The notes beneath the pieces were generated by a model. It saw only the letters and a list, made by a program, of their open reading frames with translations, had not been told where the DNA came from and searched no databases. 33,925 nucleotides of DNA from Scenedesmus sp. ARA3 (Eukaryota > Chlorophyta > Chlorophyceae > Sphaeropleales > Scenedesmaceae): positions 1 through 33,925 of the forward strand of contig RWJK01001071.1 of NCBI GenBank assembly GCA_004335835.1. The letters are read 5' to 3'. Positions within the stretch are counted from its first letter, which is position 1; each line of letters begins with the position of its first letter. Below are positions 19,850-32,486 of this stretch, in pieces. Position numbers and translations under genes: made by a program.

Positions 19850-20754
19850 TGGTGTACCAGGCCATGGCTTCAGCCTTTACGATGAATGTTTGGGTATGGA
19901 AAGGCATGGCCGTGCTTGCTACATGTACAGCATACGTGTGCGCAGTTGGATTGCATGGGGTCATCAAGTGAGATCAGAGGTTGCTCACATTGTGTGGTGT
20001 TGCATGCTGCCTCTGACAGCTGGTTGTATTATAACCATCGCAGCAACAGCATGTTGCTTTGTTTTGGCAGAGTTGTTTAAAACTCACCCGTGCATTTGTT
20101 GGGCTATTGCCAACCGCCCCTGGCTGCAGCACGAGAGCTGCCGCTGCCACACGTCGCCATGGCAATCTGAAACTGTGAGCTCTGTCAGAATGCAGCTCTA
20201 TGTATCAACAATTATACCATTTTAACAAACAAATTTTGACTCACAAATATAACAACAGGCCAGTTTAAAGTTATCCCTGGCTACCACAGAACCTCTTTCT
20301 ATCAGTGCAATCTTCTCCTTGGCTCCCTGCAGCTGCACTGTCAGCTCCTGCATGTGCTGATGCGACCTCGCAGCAGCGCGACACTCCAGCTCCACCCGCC
20401 GCTGTGCTCGCAGTGCTCACACTGGACTGCGCCTCCTGCAGCTGTGCTGTCAGCGCTACAACCTGCTTGCTTGAGCCCGCACACCCAGCACAGGCGTAGG
20501 CCCGACCACAGTCGTTGCTGCTGCTCGTGTCGGCTGCGCTGATGGACGCAAATGAACTGTTCCTGCTGCTGCGGGAAGAGACTGTGGTTTTCATTGTATC
20601 CTCGACCATTTGACAGTTGGGTTTACACCACACTCAAACATGCATGCTGATCACCTCCGCTGCGTCTAAGCAGGGCGTTTCAGCCACCCCAAGCTGGGCA
20701 CTTCACACTGTGACCACAGCACTGTGCAGCACAGTGCATACACTGCTAGCACAG
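19850..20754. other. Convergent intergenic spacer
   Basis: Lies between the stops of the oxidoreductase (+) and the phosphatase (-). No exon supported: a minus-strand 120-codon frame at 20271-20633 is Ser/Ala-rich without motif. The AT-rich part at 20200-20280 is probably 3' flank. Confidence 0.4.
20623..20627 (-). terminator. Possible TGTAA polyadenylation signal of the 5-phosphatase
   Basis: Read on the minus strand this is TGTAA, about 130 bases after the stop at 20755, a normal 3' UTR length for green algae. Short motif, so only suggestive. Confidence 0.35.
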
Positions 20755-23164
20755 TTACATTATGGTACAGCGGCTGCGCATGCTGCGCTGCTCCGCCTCC
20801 ACGCAGGGCAGCTCAGCCGCGGTCAGCTGCACCTCGAAGCCCGCCACCACGGGCTTGTGGTCGCTGCTGGTCACCTCGGGCACGGAGCTGTAGTAGGTCT
20901 GCGCCACGCTGGCCGCCACTGCCTCCTCCTCCCAGGGCGCGGGCGCCCGCACCTTCCACAGGATGCGGTCCGTCCACGACGGCACGCGCTGCTCACTGTA
21001 CTGCGAGGTGCCCGGGTTGAACTTGAATGTGGGCGGGAAGTGGATTTTGCCCTCCTGGAACCCCTGCGCAGCAGCAACGACATGCAGCATGTGCCACAGC
21101 GAGTGTCTGCCTGTTCAGTCTTGTAGTGTATGGTCTCGGACCATGCATTGACCCTGTTGTGGCTGATGCCATCTTAGATGGCGCCGGGACCCACATTTAG
21201 ATGTCCTGTCTCAAAAGGCTGGAAACCTCTGCGCTGTGCAGCGCATCTGCTAGTCCAGTGTTGGGCGGCCTAAGCAGTTGCAGGCATTATAACAAGTCGC
21301 TGAAGCCACCAGGCGCCAGGTTGCAGCGTCAGCTCAGCCCCCTCCCCGCCGCCGCACCTGGAACACGCGCCCCTTCTTCTGCTGCAGGCGCAGCTGGTCG
21401 TTGGCGTGCAGCACCTCGTGCAGCCTGCTGCGCAGCAGGTAGCCCACCGCGCGGCTGTTGCCGTTGATGCGGTAGTTGAGGTCACCCACCCAGAACACCA
21501 CGTCGTGATCAGCGGTGGCGTCAGCAGTGCCCATGCTCCTGCGGCACAGCACCAGGAGCGGTGCAGCGCACAGCGTGAACGGTCAAGGGACTGGGCTGTA
21601 GGAATGTGGTGGCACAAGTGCCTGCTGTCATGCAGCAGGTGGCTGTTCATGTGGTTGCATTGCTCGCACCCCAGCAGCACACATGCGTGCCTCCAGCCTG
21701 CTCACCTGCTGCCCAGCAGGTTGGCTGATGTGCGCCTGAACACAAATGATTTGAACGTGTTCAGCTGCTGCTGCAGCTCCTCAACAAATGACGCCTCCCG
21801 CTGCCTCTCGAACCGCACACTGCCGCTATCGCCGCCTGCACTGTACTGTGATGCTGCCTGTCCATAGTCTGCTGAGCGTGGTGACAGCGTGGCATCTGGA
21901 GTGCTGCAGGCAGGCGTGATACTCGGCCTGCCTTTCAAAGATGCTGTCCCTGTCTTAACGGCAGGCAAGACTGCAAGCTGCTCAGAGAAGTGGTTGCGGC
22001 AGGGCGGGCAGCTTGCTGCGCGCAGGTTGCACACCTCGCTGCAGCTGCAGACGCTGTCCTGCTGCGGAGCCACAACGAAGCCAGAGCCTGGTGATGCGCT
22101 GGCGGAGCCGCAGCTGCCGTCCTGCCAGCTGCCCGCCTGCTGGCTGCCAGCAGCATCCCACACGCCTGACAACCAACCCACCATGGGTGACCGCGGGCTG
22201 CCAGTCTGCCGCATGCTGCTGCTGTTCAGTGACGCGTTGCCGCCCAGCAGCTCGGCCGTGCAGCCCTGGGACCGGCTGCCCCTGCGGATGCCGTCTGCGT
22301 CAGCCTGCCCGCCCTGCTGCAGCGTGCCGCCCAGGCCGGGCGTGCGGGCGCCGCTGCTGGCTGCGAAGGTGCCCCCTGACGCGCCCAGCTCCGCGAGGCT
22401 GCTGCTGCTGCTGTTGAAGAGGCCGGCCTTGATGCGGGAGAAGTCTGCGTTGCGGCGCTCCACCTTGTTGTCGTGCGCCGCAAAGTGGCTGCCGATGAAC
22501 AGCAAGCGGTAGTCCGGCAGCTGCACAGACAGCGCCACAGCACCCTGCAGCAGACAGGGGCATGCGCATAGCCATGATGCCCCAGAATTACGCACAGGAT
22601 TCTATTGAACACACACGTTCACTGCAAGCTGCACCGTAGCTGCTGGTGCAAGAGCTGCCAGCAGGTGCTGCAGCTGAAAAAGGGTGAGGTGCTGCGTGCA
22701 GCTGCATCTCTGGCGGGTTGCCCTCACCTTATTTCCCACCAGATTGCCTATGCCGGTTGCCACGGCGCTGCCGCGGATCGACAGCACCTGCCGCCTGAAG
22801 TGCTTTGACGCAAACAGCACCAGGTGTATGGCGCGCAGGCTCTGCCACGCGATGCGCTCGTAGCCGCCATCCGGCGGCAGCGAGGCCGCCAGCAGCCGCT
22901 CCCACTCCGATATGCTGCCGCTCTCCTGCGGCAGGGAGCAGCATGCGGCAGATGCTGCAGTGTTGAAGCTGCATTTTGAAAGGAGCACACCGCAGTAGCT
23001 GCTGCTGGAACCCTGCCTGAGGCTGTGACGCTGTGGTGGCATGGACACAGCAGCCAGTCATGCACAGCAACATGTGCGGCCTGGAACGACGCACGTTTTC
23101 AAATGTCTGTGCATACCTGGGTCGCAAACACATACAAGTCCACCTGCTGGCCCTGTTGCTCAGG

Positions 23165-23210
<46 letters not shown>

Positions 23211-24223
23211 CCCAGCATGCCTGGTGGCAGCGCAGCGGGCACCTTGCCGCCCATGTTGAAGGTAGCGATGTGGATGCGCAGGCGCTGCCCAAGGCCGTCA
23301 CCAGCCAGGCTGCAGCTGGTGCTGGCGCGGTGCATCATCCAGCTGGCAGCGCCGTTGCCCCAGCCAGGCTCGGCTGCAGTTGCTTCGCTACAGCTGGGCA
23401 CCCTCAGCTCTGCGGCTGCTTCCGCTGCTGCCGCCTCGCCCCTGGGCGTGTTGGTGGCTGACCTGCCAGGCTGCTCGCCCGTAGCCCGCCCAAGGCGCGA
23501 CTTGGTGCTGCTGGAGCCAGCCGGCTGCTGGGCATGAGGGGGCGTGGCGCTGCCTGGACAGCTGCTGCTGCTGGCGTACAGCACGAGGTCTGGGCTGCTG
23601 TTGCTGTTGCGTGGCATTCTTTGGGCAGAGCTGTGCCTAGGCTGGCTGGTGTGCTGGGTGCCAGCTGCTGCGCCTCTCTCCGCCCATGGCCCCCCATCAG
23701 CATCAGCATCACCCAGCGCCCCTGGCAACTCCGGCTGCCAGCTGACACGCATGCTACTGCGCCCCTCATCAGGGTGCGCCTGCGGCTGCTGCGGCTGCTG
23801 CGACTGCTGTGTGACAGCAGGGCCCTGCTGCTGCCAAGGCCATTTCTGTCCCGAGTGATGTTGCTGTTGCTGCGACGGCGCGTTGCTCCACACCCCTGGA
23901 ATCAGCAGCTGCTCCAGCTGAACCTGCTGCTGCCACGGGCCAGGAGCATGCTGGACCTTGACCCCAGCAGCTTGAGCCAGCTGCTGCTGCTGCTGTCCAC
24001 TGCTGCATGCTGCACCTGCTGCCAGGCTGCCCTTGGCATGCTGCACGATAGAGACTGACACCACTGGCTCACCATCACGCTGTGAAACGTCTTTGCCAGC
24101 AGCTGGCACACCGCCCTGGCTGCCCTCGCAGCAGCTGCCAGCCTTGCGTCTGCTCAAGATGGGCGGCAGGCAGCACTGAGGGCTGTGCGATGCCTCTGCT
24201 TCCCAGCTGCTGGCTGTGTACAT
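20755..24223 (-). CDS. Inositol-polyphosphate 5-phosphatase with C-terminal CaaX box
   Basis: Removes the 5-phosphate from phosphoinositides or inositol phosphates at membranes. Five exons in phase: 24223-23117, 22925-22728, 22544-21706, 21538-21358 and 21063-20755, giving 877 residues. The first ~310 residues are Gln/Ser/Ala-rich. The catalytic domain then runs in order: IATFNMGGK, DLYVFATQE (Mg-binding Glu at the exon 1/2 joint), SIRGSAVATGIGNLVGNKGA, FIGSHFAAHDNKVERRNADF, WVGDLNYRI, PTFKFNPGT, RVPSWTDRILW and SSDHKPV. All family-diagnostic blocks are present, so activity is expected. Two insertions are unusual: poly-Gln between the first two blocks (from 23167-23209) and about 220 Ser/Gly-rich residues between the ERRNADF and GDLNYRI blocks. 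The protein ends RSRCTIM, a farnesylation-type CaaX motif as in several animal 5-phosphatases. Start ATG at 24223 is the first in frame but an upstream exon is not excluded. Confidence 0.9.
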
Positions 24224-25203
24224 CACACTTTTGTTGCTGGGCAGCTGAACAGAATCATGTCAGCAGTAGAGCAACTGCCCCATGCAGCGGCCCTTGAATT
24301 CACGAGTTGGTCATTGCTCACATCATCTAGGCTTCCGCTGACACCGCCGCCATCATGCTGCCCAATGCATGCAGCAATCCATGCCTAGGGTACGCGGGAA
24401 AGCAGTGGCTAAATGTCTTTGCCTCAAAGTATTGTTTTGAGCGTAGTGTGTACCAGGCTCAGCAACTATCCTTGACTGGTGTCTGCTGCTCCAGCATGCT
24501 GAGCGCACTGCTGTAGGAATCTTCTGAGTTTGCTGTACGGAGGCTGCAGGGTAGCCCTGCACCTTCAAAATACAGATAACTCAAGAAACTTGTCAGTGCT
24601 GGGCCAATGTGCTGCGTATGTATTAGCCTGTGAGCAGAGACCAAACACAACAACACTTTACACGTACGTGTCAGGCATAATCAGCGACACAAGACATTGA
24701 AGACATACAAATCCGCTTTACAGGCCATTCAGTCCATCTCTTTGAACCCTGTCATCGCAGTGCGGTGCAGTGGGAGTTTATGACAGTTTCGCGCCACAGT
24801 ACAAGTGCCATACGGAGCTCCTTGGCATCGGCTTGTGAATTCCCATTCGTGTAACAGGCGTGAAAATAATCATGGCAGTAAGCCAGTAACACAGAGGCTG
24901 TAGAGTGACCGCAGGCAAACCAATGAACAGCAGCAGCAGAGGCAAGCTGGCTGGGGTTAGCTTGCCTGTGCCAAACGAAACCAGGCTGCACGTAAGCGTA
25001 TCCAGAGGTTGCACATCGCTTCTGCTGGTGCTGGCTGCTTAAAAATTCTGCCGTGGTAGCAACTGGTATGCCTCTTGTGTGATTCTTGCTGGCCAGCACA
25101 AGCTGTTCACCGTGGCTGCGGTCACTGTTACTGTTCATGGCCAGCACAAGTTGCACAAGCAAGTGCACCTGTGTCAGCAGCTCTGCGTGCTGTGCACTTG
25201 CAG
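24224..25203. other. Divergent intergenic region between phosphatase and STPGR genes
   Basis: Should contain the phosphatase promoter and the missing 5' exon(s) and promoter of the STPGR gene. No PG-rich motif or other conserved block was found here. A minus-strand frame of ~190 codons (25327-24752) begins with a hydrophobic stretch but overlaps the STPGR exon at 25204-25263 and has no recognisable domain. Confidence 0.4.
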
Positions 25204-25838
25204 GAACTGTATGCCCTAGCACAGCGCAAGCAGGCAGTGCTGCCAGGACCAGGAGCATACGAGGCAAGCTGAAGCATATGCGCTCTGGTGCAGCACTGCT
25301 TGCAACCAGGCAGCACAGCTCCTGCATGTCAGCCACGCGTTACTGCACACAAGCAGCGTGCACCACACGGCAGTAGTCGACGCTACGCCGCAGGTGCCAC
25401 CTGCCAACATCCTACATGCCTGTATCTTCCTTGCAGGTTGCACGCGTGAGGGCCAGCGCAGGCAGCCACAGGCGGCCCCACCAGGCGCAGCTGGACGGCC
25501 CTTTCCCGCTGGCCCCGGGCCAGACCAGCCTGCGCTGCCAGCAGATCAGCAGCCTGCTGCTGCTGGGGGACTCGGGTCAGGCTCCTGGCGCTTATGATGG
25601 GCCTTCCTGCAAGGATGCCACGAGCTGCTTGGCTAGGGCGCCAACACCCAAGGTGAGCAGGCCGCAGCAGATGGGCGTCGCCCCATATGCGCAATGCCTA
25701 GGCAGCTCCCAAACCTCGCTTGCAGTTGTGGTACTGCAGCATTTGTCAGCGTCACAAAGCATATGGTGATTCTTCCACATGCTTGGACAAACTGGTGATG
25801 TGCTTCTTGCATTGTCCTGTGCGGCTGAGGATGTCATG

Positions 25839-25873
<35 letters not shown>

Positions 25874-26532
25874 AGTTTGGCACAGGCAGCCGTGCCGGCA
25901 CCGCCCACATGTCGCCGGACCAGCTGTGCCTCAGCCTGAGCAGGAGCATCAGCAGCGGCCTCAACTGGGCACGCCCTGTGCCGCTGGGCCAGCTGCAGCA
26001 GCGTCTGGGCAGCCCGCGAGCTGCTGCAGCCGGCCAGGCGGCCTCCCGCAGCAGCAGCAGCCAAGCGGCAAACCAGCACGCTTGTACAGCGCAACCTGGC
26101 ACAACCCCACTCAGCATGCACCAGCCAGTGCAACAGCAGCAGCTGCGGCATGATGGGATGGCGGCAGCAGCAACAGCCCAACCGCGCGCATGCAGTGGAG
26201 CACCTGGCAGCAGCAGCAGCGTCCCGCCTGGACATGGCCGTGCAGCAAGCAGGTGTAGGATACCATGGCATTTAGCCAAAGACATAGCAGAGTGGGATCA
26301 GATAGCACTGGCGCTACAGCAGCAGCAGGCGCAGCAGCCCAGTCCTGTGCTTCAACGTGGGCTGCAGCAGAAAGCTACGGAGGCGCAGGCGGCCCGCCGC
26401 CGCAGCTGCCAGGGCGTTGTGTTGGAGGAACAGCAGGTGCTGCAGCACTCGTCTACTGCCCGTGCAGCGGCGACAGCAGCGTTGTTGGCTGGACGACGGC
26501 AGAAGTGGCAAGAACTGGGCAACGCAACGTAG
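25204..26532 (+). CDS. STPGR (sperm-tail PG-rich repeat, SHIPPO-like) protein, 5' end unresolved
   Basis: Three exons are supported: 25204-25263, 25437-25652 and 25876-26532 (311 codons with stop). The first ends in LPGPGAYE, the second holds SGQAPGAYDGP and joins to the third as APTPKFGTGSR. Alternating PGPGAY and FGTGSR blocks are the hallmark of the sperm-tail PG-rich repeat family, whose members decorate axonemal or cortical microtubules. The rest is Gln/Ala/Ser-rich with a basic C-terminus (AGRRQKWQEL). The intron after exon 25204-25263 has a GC donor (GAG|GCAAGC), needed because the frame otherwise stops four bases later. The third exon is preceded by a (CTG)n-CAG acceptor. The frame before 25204 has no ATG, so at least one more 5' exon is expected. 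Confidence 0.62.
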
Positions 26533-27870
26533 GCATTTCATCACAAAGCCCCAACATAATTTTGAAGGCAGCATGCTACTTGCATAGCTGCGGCAACTGC
26601 AGCTACAATGGTAGCAGCATTGCAATGCTGCAATAAGCACACGTGCGCAGCAACATTTGCATGCGCCCCTGGGCAGTGCCTTCTTCGCAAACGTCACAGA
26701 GTACGTGTTGTTGAAGGCAGGTGCTCGCTGTTTTACTGCCATGGTTTCACTTAATCCATTGTCAGCACAGTGGATCTCGTGGCATGTGTGCACGCGAGGT
26801 GTCCAGTGCATTCTCCAAGTCTGCCTGCCTGTGGTGGTCATGACCAAGATGCCTAAACTTGTACTGTACGTGCGGTTGATGAATCTGCTTGCCTTGTTGT
26901 GCGATTCTGTTGAGAGTCACCACGGTGCTATCAGCCTGCCAGCGCCCAGAGTCCCCACTGGTTGCACCCTTGGTGGCCAAGCACTGGTTGGCAGGCACGA
27001 CAGTTTGCTTTACGTCACTGCTCTGCAATTTTTATGCAATTTTTTTATGTAGATCAGCAAGTTGCACGTCAAGCCATGTCATGACAATATTGCACATCTC
27101 TGACCTCACTGGTAACATGATTCTTGAGCATTGCACACAAACCTGATTCCTCTTCAGAACACAAGCCGCTCTCAGCAGCTTTCATCAAGTGATCCATTGG
27201 TGGCAGCAACAGTGACATGGCATTGCAGCTACAGCCTACAGGCGCTGCCAGCCGCAATGCATAATGCTGAGCAACAGAGCAGTGACCGGCAGTGCCAACA
27301 CGCTTGCAGCACATGCACAATGCAGCAGTGGCTCCGCATCCTACACAAGTGCGGGCTGCAGTGCAATTGCATGATGCCAAGTTGCCTAATTTGCCATACT
27401 GCCTGAGGCTCGAGATTGCGTGACGAAGGATGGCACACACGTCTCCATGCATCTGTGGTGACCACAGAGCGTTGCATCAAGCCGGTTGCATGCGCCTGGT
27501 CCCAGATGCATGGTGCTTACGGTAAGCACCACGCTGTCAGGCAGCGCCTGGTTTCCGCTGTCGCCAAGCCTCGGCCCTGAGAGCATGTTCGCATGCTGCT
27601 GGTGTCATGCGCCACAGCCACTACGGGACCACCACGGCAACCAGCTAGCGCCATACAGCTTGTACTCCCGTTAAGTCGGCAGTACACGCCATTGCCACAT
27701 GCCAAGCAGTAGCCAGCTAGGGCACTGCTGATCCTCAGCAGCAGCTGCACCAAAGACACCTCGCAGCATGCTGCTGCGCAAACCTCCTGTCGCCTGGCAA
27801 CGTGCCGAGTGTTGCGTGCAGCACAGAGACTGTTGTGCACTCGTCAGCCGCTCTGCACGTGGAGCTGTTC
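26533..27870. other. Convergent intergenic spacer
   Basis: Lies between the STPGR gene (+) and the large minus-strand gene. Frames are short and without motif; sequence near 27040-27050 is T-rich. Presumably both 3' UTRs, with no gene seen. Confidence 0.4.
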
Positions 27871-30170
27871 CTAAGAGCTCTGCTCCCTCTTCCCGCTCTT
27901 ACCTTCCTTCTTCCTCGCCCTCTTCTCTGCCTTCTCCTCTTTCGTCTTCTTTTCCTTTTCGTGTTTGCCTGCACTCTTTGCCCACCCTGCTGCCACGGCT
28001 CCGCAGCTGGCTGCTGCTGGAGTTGCAGCTGGGGCAACCTGCTCAGCCTGGCTCCTGGCTGCGGCCTTGGCTGGTTTGCTGCCTGCAATGGTGCCAGCCA
28101 AACCAGTGCCAGCAGCTGCTGCCAGCTGGTGCCGCTGCAGCTGCTGCAGCTGCAGCTGCGGGTGTGGCTGCTGGCGCACCCCACCAAGGCGCTGCTTCTT
28201 GCTTTGTCTGTGTGGCTCTGCAACTGCCGCAGCCTGCTGATGCTGCTGGCGCTCCTGCTGCTGCCTCTGCTGCTCTTGCTGCTGCTGTAGCTGCTGCTCT
28301 TGCTGCTGCTGTAGCTGCTGCTCTCGCTGCTGCCGCTTCCCATCGTGGCGCTTCTTCGTGCTTTTCATGTGCAGCTCTGCACCGCCTGCCGCCTGCTGCT
28401 GCTGCTGCTGCTGCTGCTGCAGCTGCTGCTCACGCTGCCCCTGAGCTGTGGGTCGGCTGTACACAGCTTCCAGCTCCTGCTGCAGCTGCCGGGGCTGCAC
28501 CTGCTCCCCGCTGTCAGTAGCTCGCTGCTGCTGCTGCTGCTGCTGCGAGGAGTGGCTGATGGTGTGCTGGCTGCGCAACTCGCTGAAGGGGTTATCGCCG
28601 CTTGCCCTGGCCTGCAGGCCCCTGCCAGGCTCGGCCTGCTGCTCTGCTGCTGCACCAGCGGCTGGCTGCACCTGCTGCTCGACAAGGCCCTGCCTCTGCT
28701 GCTGCCTCTGCTGCCTTTGCCGCTGCTGCTTCCGCTGCTTCTGCTTCGGCTGCTGCTGCTGCTGCACGCCCTGCTGCTCCACCTGAACAACTGCGGCTGC
28801 AGCTGCTGGCCTCGCACACACGGCAGCAGCAGCAGCAGCAGCGGCAGCAGCAGCAGCAGCTCGGGGCGTCAGCACCCCACCCGGCTGCTCTGCCACCGCC
28901 TGACCCATGCGCATGGCAGCTGCCTCTGCTTTTCTCCTCTTCCTCCTTGCCCTCTTGCTCTCTGCCTGTTCCTTCGGCTGCTCCTCCTGCTGCTGCTGCT
29001 GCTGTTCCTCTTCTTGCATCTTCCGCTTCTGCCCTGTTGTCCGCTGCTGCAGCACTGCCTGCTGCTGGCTGCTGGCTAGAGCTGACAATGGCACAGCCCC
29101 AGTTTCTGCCGGAGCCGCAGCTACTGCCACCACAGCTGCCGCTGCAGCTGCTGCTGCTGCTGCAGGTGTCACCAGCCCATCATAATCATCATCGCCGTCT
29201 GCCTCGTCCGGCTGCAGGCCAGCATCCTGCTGCTGTGCCTGCATGCTGTCCTGGCTGGCGGGGCTGACAGTCAGGGGCCGCCCCAGGGCAGGCTCCTCAA
29301 GCACAGTCAGGGGGCGCCCCAGGGCAGGCTCCTCAAGCACAGTCAGGGGGCGCCCCAGGGCAGGCTCCTCAAGCACAGTCAGGGGGCGCCCCAGGGCAGG
29401 CTCCTCAAGCACAGGCGTGGCGCCTGCAGGGGACACCTCCGCTGCTGCTGCAGGCGATGAACCTGCTGCTGCTACTACTAGCTGTGGTGGTGCTGCAACT
29501 GCTGACCCTGCTGCTTGGCTGCCGACTGCAGCTGCTGGTGAGGCTGCCGCTTCCGCTGCTTTGAAACGCTTGCCTGCTGGCGGCGCTGGCATGGCCGCTG
29601 GTGCGGATGATGCTGCTGCTGCTCTGCCTGCTGTCTGTGCTCTGCCTGCTGTCTGTGCTGCTCTGCCTGCTGTCTGTGCTGCTGCTGCTCGGGCTCCTGC
29701 AGTGCCACGTGCTGGCACGCTGCTTGATGCAACTCTGGGTGCAGCTGTGACTGCCTCGGGTCTGGCTGCTGCCTGCTGCTGCCTGCATCTGGACACCTTC
29801 GGCAACTCAGCATCAGTGCCAGCTGCAGCTGCAGGTGGCGCCATAGCTGGTGGTGGTGTTGCTGGTGCTGCCGGTGGCTGTGTGGGTGTGTGGGCCCGGC
29901 AGCTCCTGCTCTCCTGCCAGCGAGGCTCAGGAGCGTTCTGCTCCGCCGCATGCGCTGACTGCTGAATCGAGGAACACGCTTTTTTCGCTTTGATGCACTT
30001 TATTGCCTTCAGCTCTTCACGTGAAACATCTGGCGGCAAACATGCACACAGAGGCGGCCAGTCCTCGATCCCTTTTAGTGGCACGCGCATGACACTCTTG
30101 GTGATGTCCATGGCTGCATTCAGAAGCCGTTTGTGTGCAGTGACACGCTCTGCCGCTGCACGGCTGCTGC

Positions 30171-30203
<33 letters not shown>

Positions 30204-30736
30204 CGCCTGCGAAGCCTGATGGCAGCAGCGGTGGCCGCCAGCCTCGCGCCTGACAGGCCTGATTGAGCAGCTCTACCAGGGCCTCCAGGCAACCCTCGCC
30301 CCAGTTGTGCAGCAGCAGGGGGTCGATGAAGCGCTCCTCACAGGCTTGCTTCTGCAGCACCTCCAGCAGCTGCAGGTGCGCCATGGGCCCGGGGTAGCAC
30401 AGCTGACACTGCCTGTCCCTGCAAGCAGCAGCGCAGCACAGAGCCAAAGCATGAGGCCATGCGGAGCCTGCGGCCTCACCAACACACTCCATGCTTGTGT
30501 TGATTTGGCATGCGTTTTCTTGCTTCCAGGCACTTTCACAGACACAGCCCCCTGCATATGGGGATGTGGCCCTGCATGCATGCAGCAACAGGCCACCGTC
30601 CGCACTGCAGCTGCAGCAGGTCAGGCCAGCGCCTCACCTCTCCTGCTGCGCCTCCTGCCAGGCTGTCTGCAGGCTAGGCAGGTCCAAGCTCAGCTGCGGC
30701 TCAGCAGGTGCGGCCTGGCCCTGCAGCTGCTCCTGT

Positions 30737-30779
<43 letters not shown>

Positions 30780-32449
30780 GCCGCGCATCCTGCGGCAGCT
30801 TGTCCAGCAGCCGCTGCGCCACGCTGCCCAGCTGCTCGCTCAGCAGCCTGCTGTACATGGCAGGGTACCAGGCCGGCGACAGCGGCAGCAGCACTGCAGG
30901 CCCAGTAGCGGCAGCAGCAGGCAGGGCACATGTGCAGCACAGGGACAGCACCAAGAGTCACACGGATCTCAAGTGCGTCCCAGCCAGATGCTGCACAACA
31001 ACAGCCTGCTTGGATGCCACTGATGCAGTGTATATGTCAACGACAGCCATGCATGTTGCAGACGCATAGTGCCACAGCTGCAGCTCATCAGCAGCCAACC
31101 ACACCTGGTGAAGCATGCATCCTGTAAGCTATGCATGCTGCATGTGGGCACAGCAGTGGTTCTGCCAATCGTGTGCATGTACACGATGGTGGTGCTGCGT
31201 GACACCTTTGCCAGCTGCCGCGCAGCGCTGCACTCACGGTGTGCGCTGTCACTGCCGCGCTGCCGCGCCTCCAGCGTGGCGTCATCGGGTGGGCTGGCCA
31301 GCAGCCAGTCCAGCGCAGCAAGCACGCTGCCCTGGCACAGGCAGACAGCGCCTGGCTGGTGCCTGCACACGTGCGGCAGCGGCGGCAGCGCGCCTGCCAG
31401 CAGCTGCAGCTGCGGCTCGGGGCTCTCCGGGTTGGTCAGCTGCACTGTCATCAGCGCACTGGGCCGCCCTGCCGCCTGGCCAGTCGCTGCTTTGCGATCC
31501 TGCAACGTGGGTATATGTGAAGAAGAGCACAAGCAGTGAGCAAAAATAACACCTGGAAAGGGGCAGGAGTGTGCAGCTAGGGAGTCACCCGCCATTTGCT
31601 GGCAAGATTGCAAGCACTGCAGTCAGTGCAAGCTGGCACAGAGTACAAGTGAAGACATGTCTCGCAGCAGGTGCTTTTCTGCTGCTTAAGCCGGTCCTGC
31701 CTCTCAATTCAGCTGCTGTCACAGCCGGGCAGTGCCGCTCTTGCTGGTGCTGGCGGGCTCACCCGCCCCTCCCGCTGCAGCGCCGCCTCCAGGAAGGCCA
31801 GCAGCGGCGCAGCCACCACAGCAGCGGCAGGCCCTGCAGCAGCAGCAGGCAGCGCGCCATGCGCAGCCAGGAGCCATCTGGCGTCAGGTCAACAAAGTGT
31901 CAAGGCATCGCTGCACAGCAAAGCTGCCTCTGGAGTTTGCCATTGAGTTTGTTGGCACCACAGCACCTGACAGTGAGGACTGAGGCAGCATGCGTGACAG
32001 GGCAGCTCTGCCTGGCAGATTCCGCACCTGTCACGTCATCTGAGCAGGGCACGATGCCGTGGCGGGTGGCTCTGCAGCAGCATGGCCAGGGCGGCAGGCC
32101 GTGGGGGTCTAGGTGCACCAGCCGTGTCACCGGCAGCAGCCGCTGCAGCTCCTGTTCCCGCTCCTGCTGCTGCTCTTGCTCCTGCTCTTGGTGCTGCTCC
32201 TGCTCCTGCTCCTGCTCCTGCTCTTGCGCCTGCTCCTGCTCCTGCTGCTGCTCCTGCTGTTGCTGCTGCTGCTGTTGCTCCTGCTGCGATTGCTTCTTCT
32301 TCAGCTCTCGCGCCTGATCCTTCCGCTCCTTCGCATTCAGCGCTGCTACACGCCCCAGCCCCTCAGCATTGTGCAGCAGCAGCAGTGACAAGTGCTGGTG
32401 CTCCTGTCGGGGTTGTCGCCACTGCTGCTGCTGCTGCTGCCGCAGCTGC

Positions 32450-32486
<37 letters not shown>

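Noticed and set aside
24752..25327. Minus-strand frame of ~190 codons with a hydrophobic N-terminus, possibly a secreted protein
   Set aside because: Overlaps the STPGR exon at 25204-25263 on the other strand, and the hydrophobic part is the antisense of that exon and its flank. No domain seen.
28345..29079. Plus-strand Leu/Cys/Ala-rich frames over 28000-30000 and similar ones at 32082-32780
   Set aside because: They are the antisense of the Gln/Ala/Glu-rich exons of the large minus-strand gene; triplet repeats keep all frames free of stops.
31834..31878. Alternative start of the 31833-31763 exon at the earlier CCAG acceptor, reading DGSWLRMARCLLLLQ
   Set aside because: That acceptor gives a frame that hits a stop in the next exon; only the CTGCAG acceptor before 31833 satisfies the phase on both sides.
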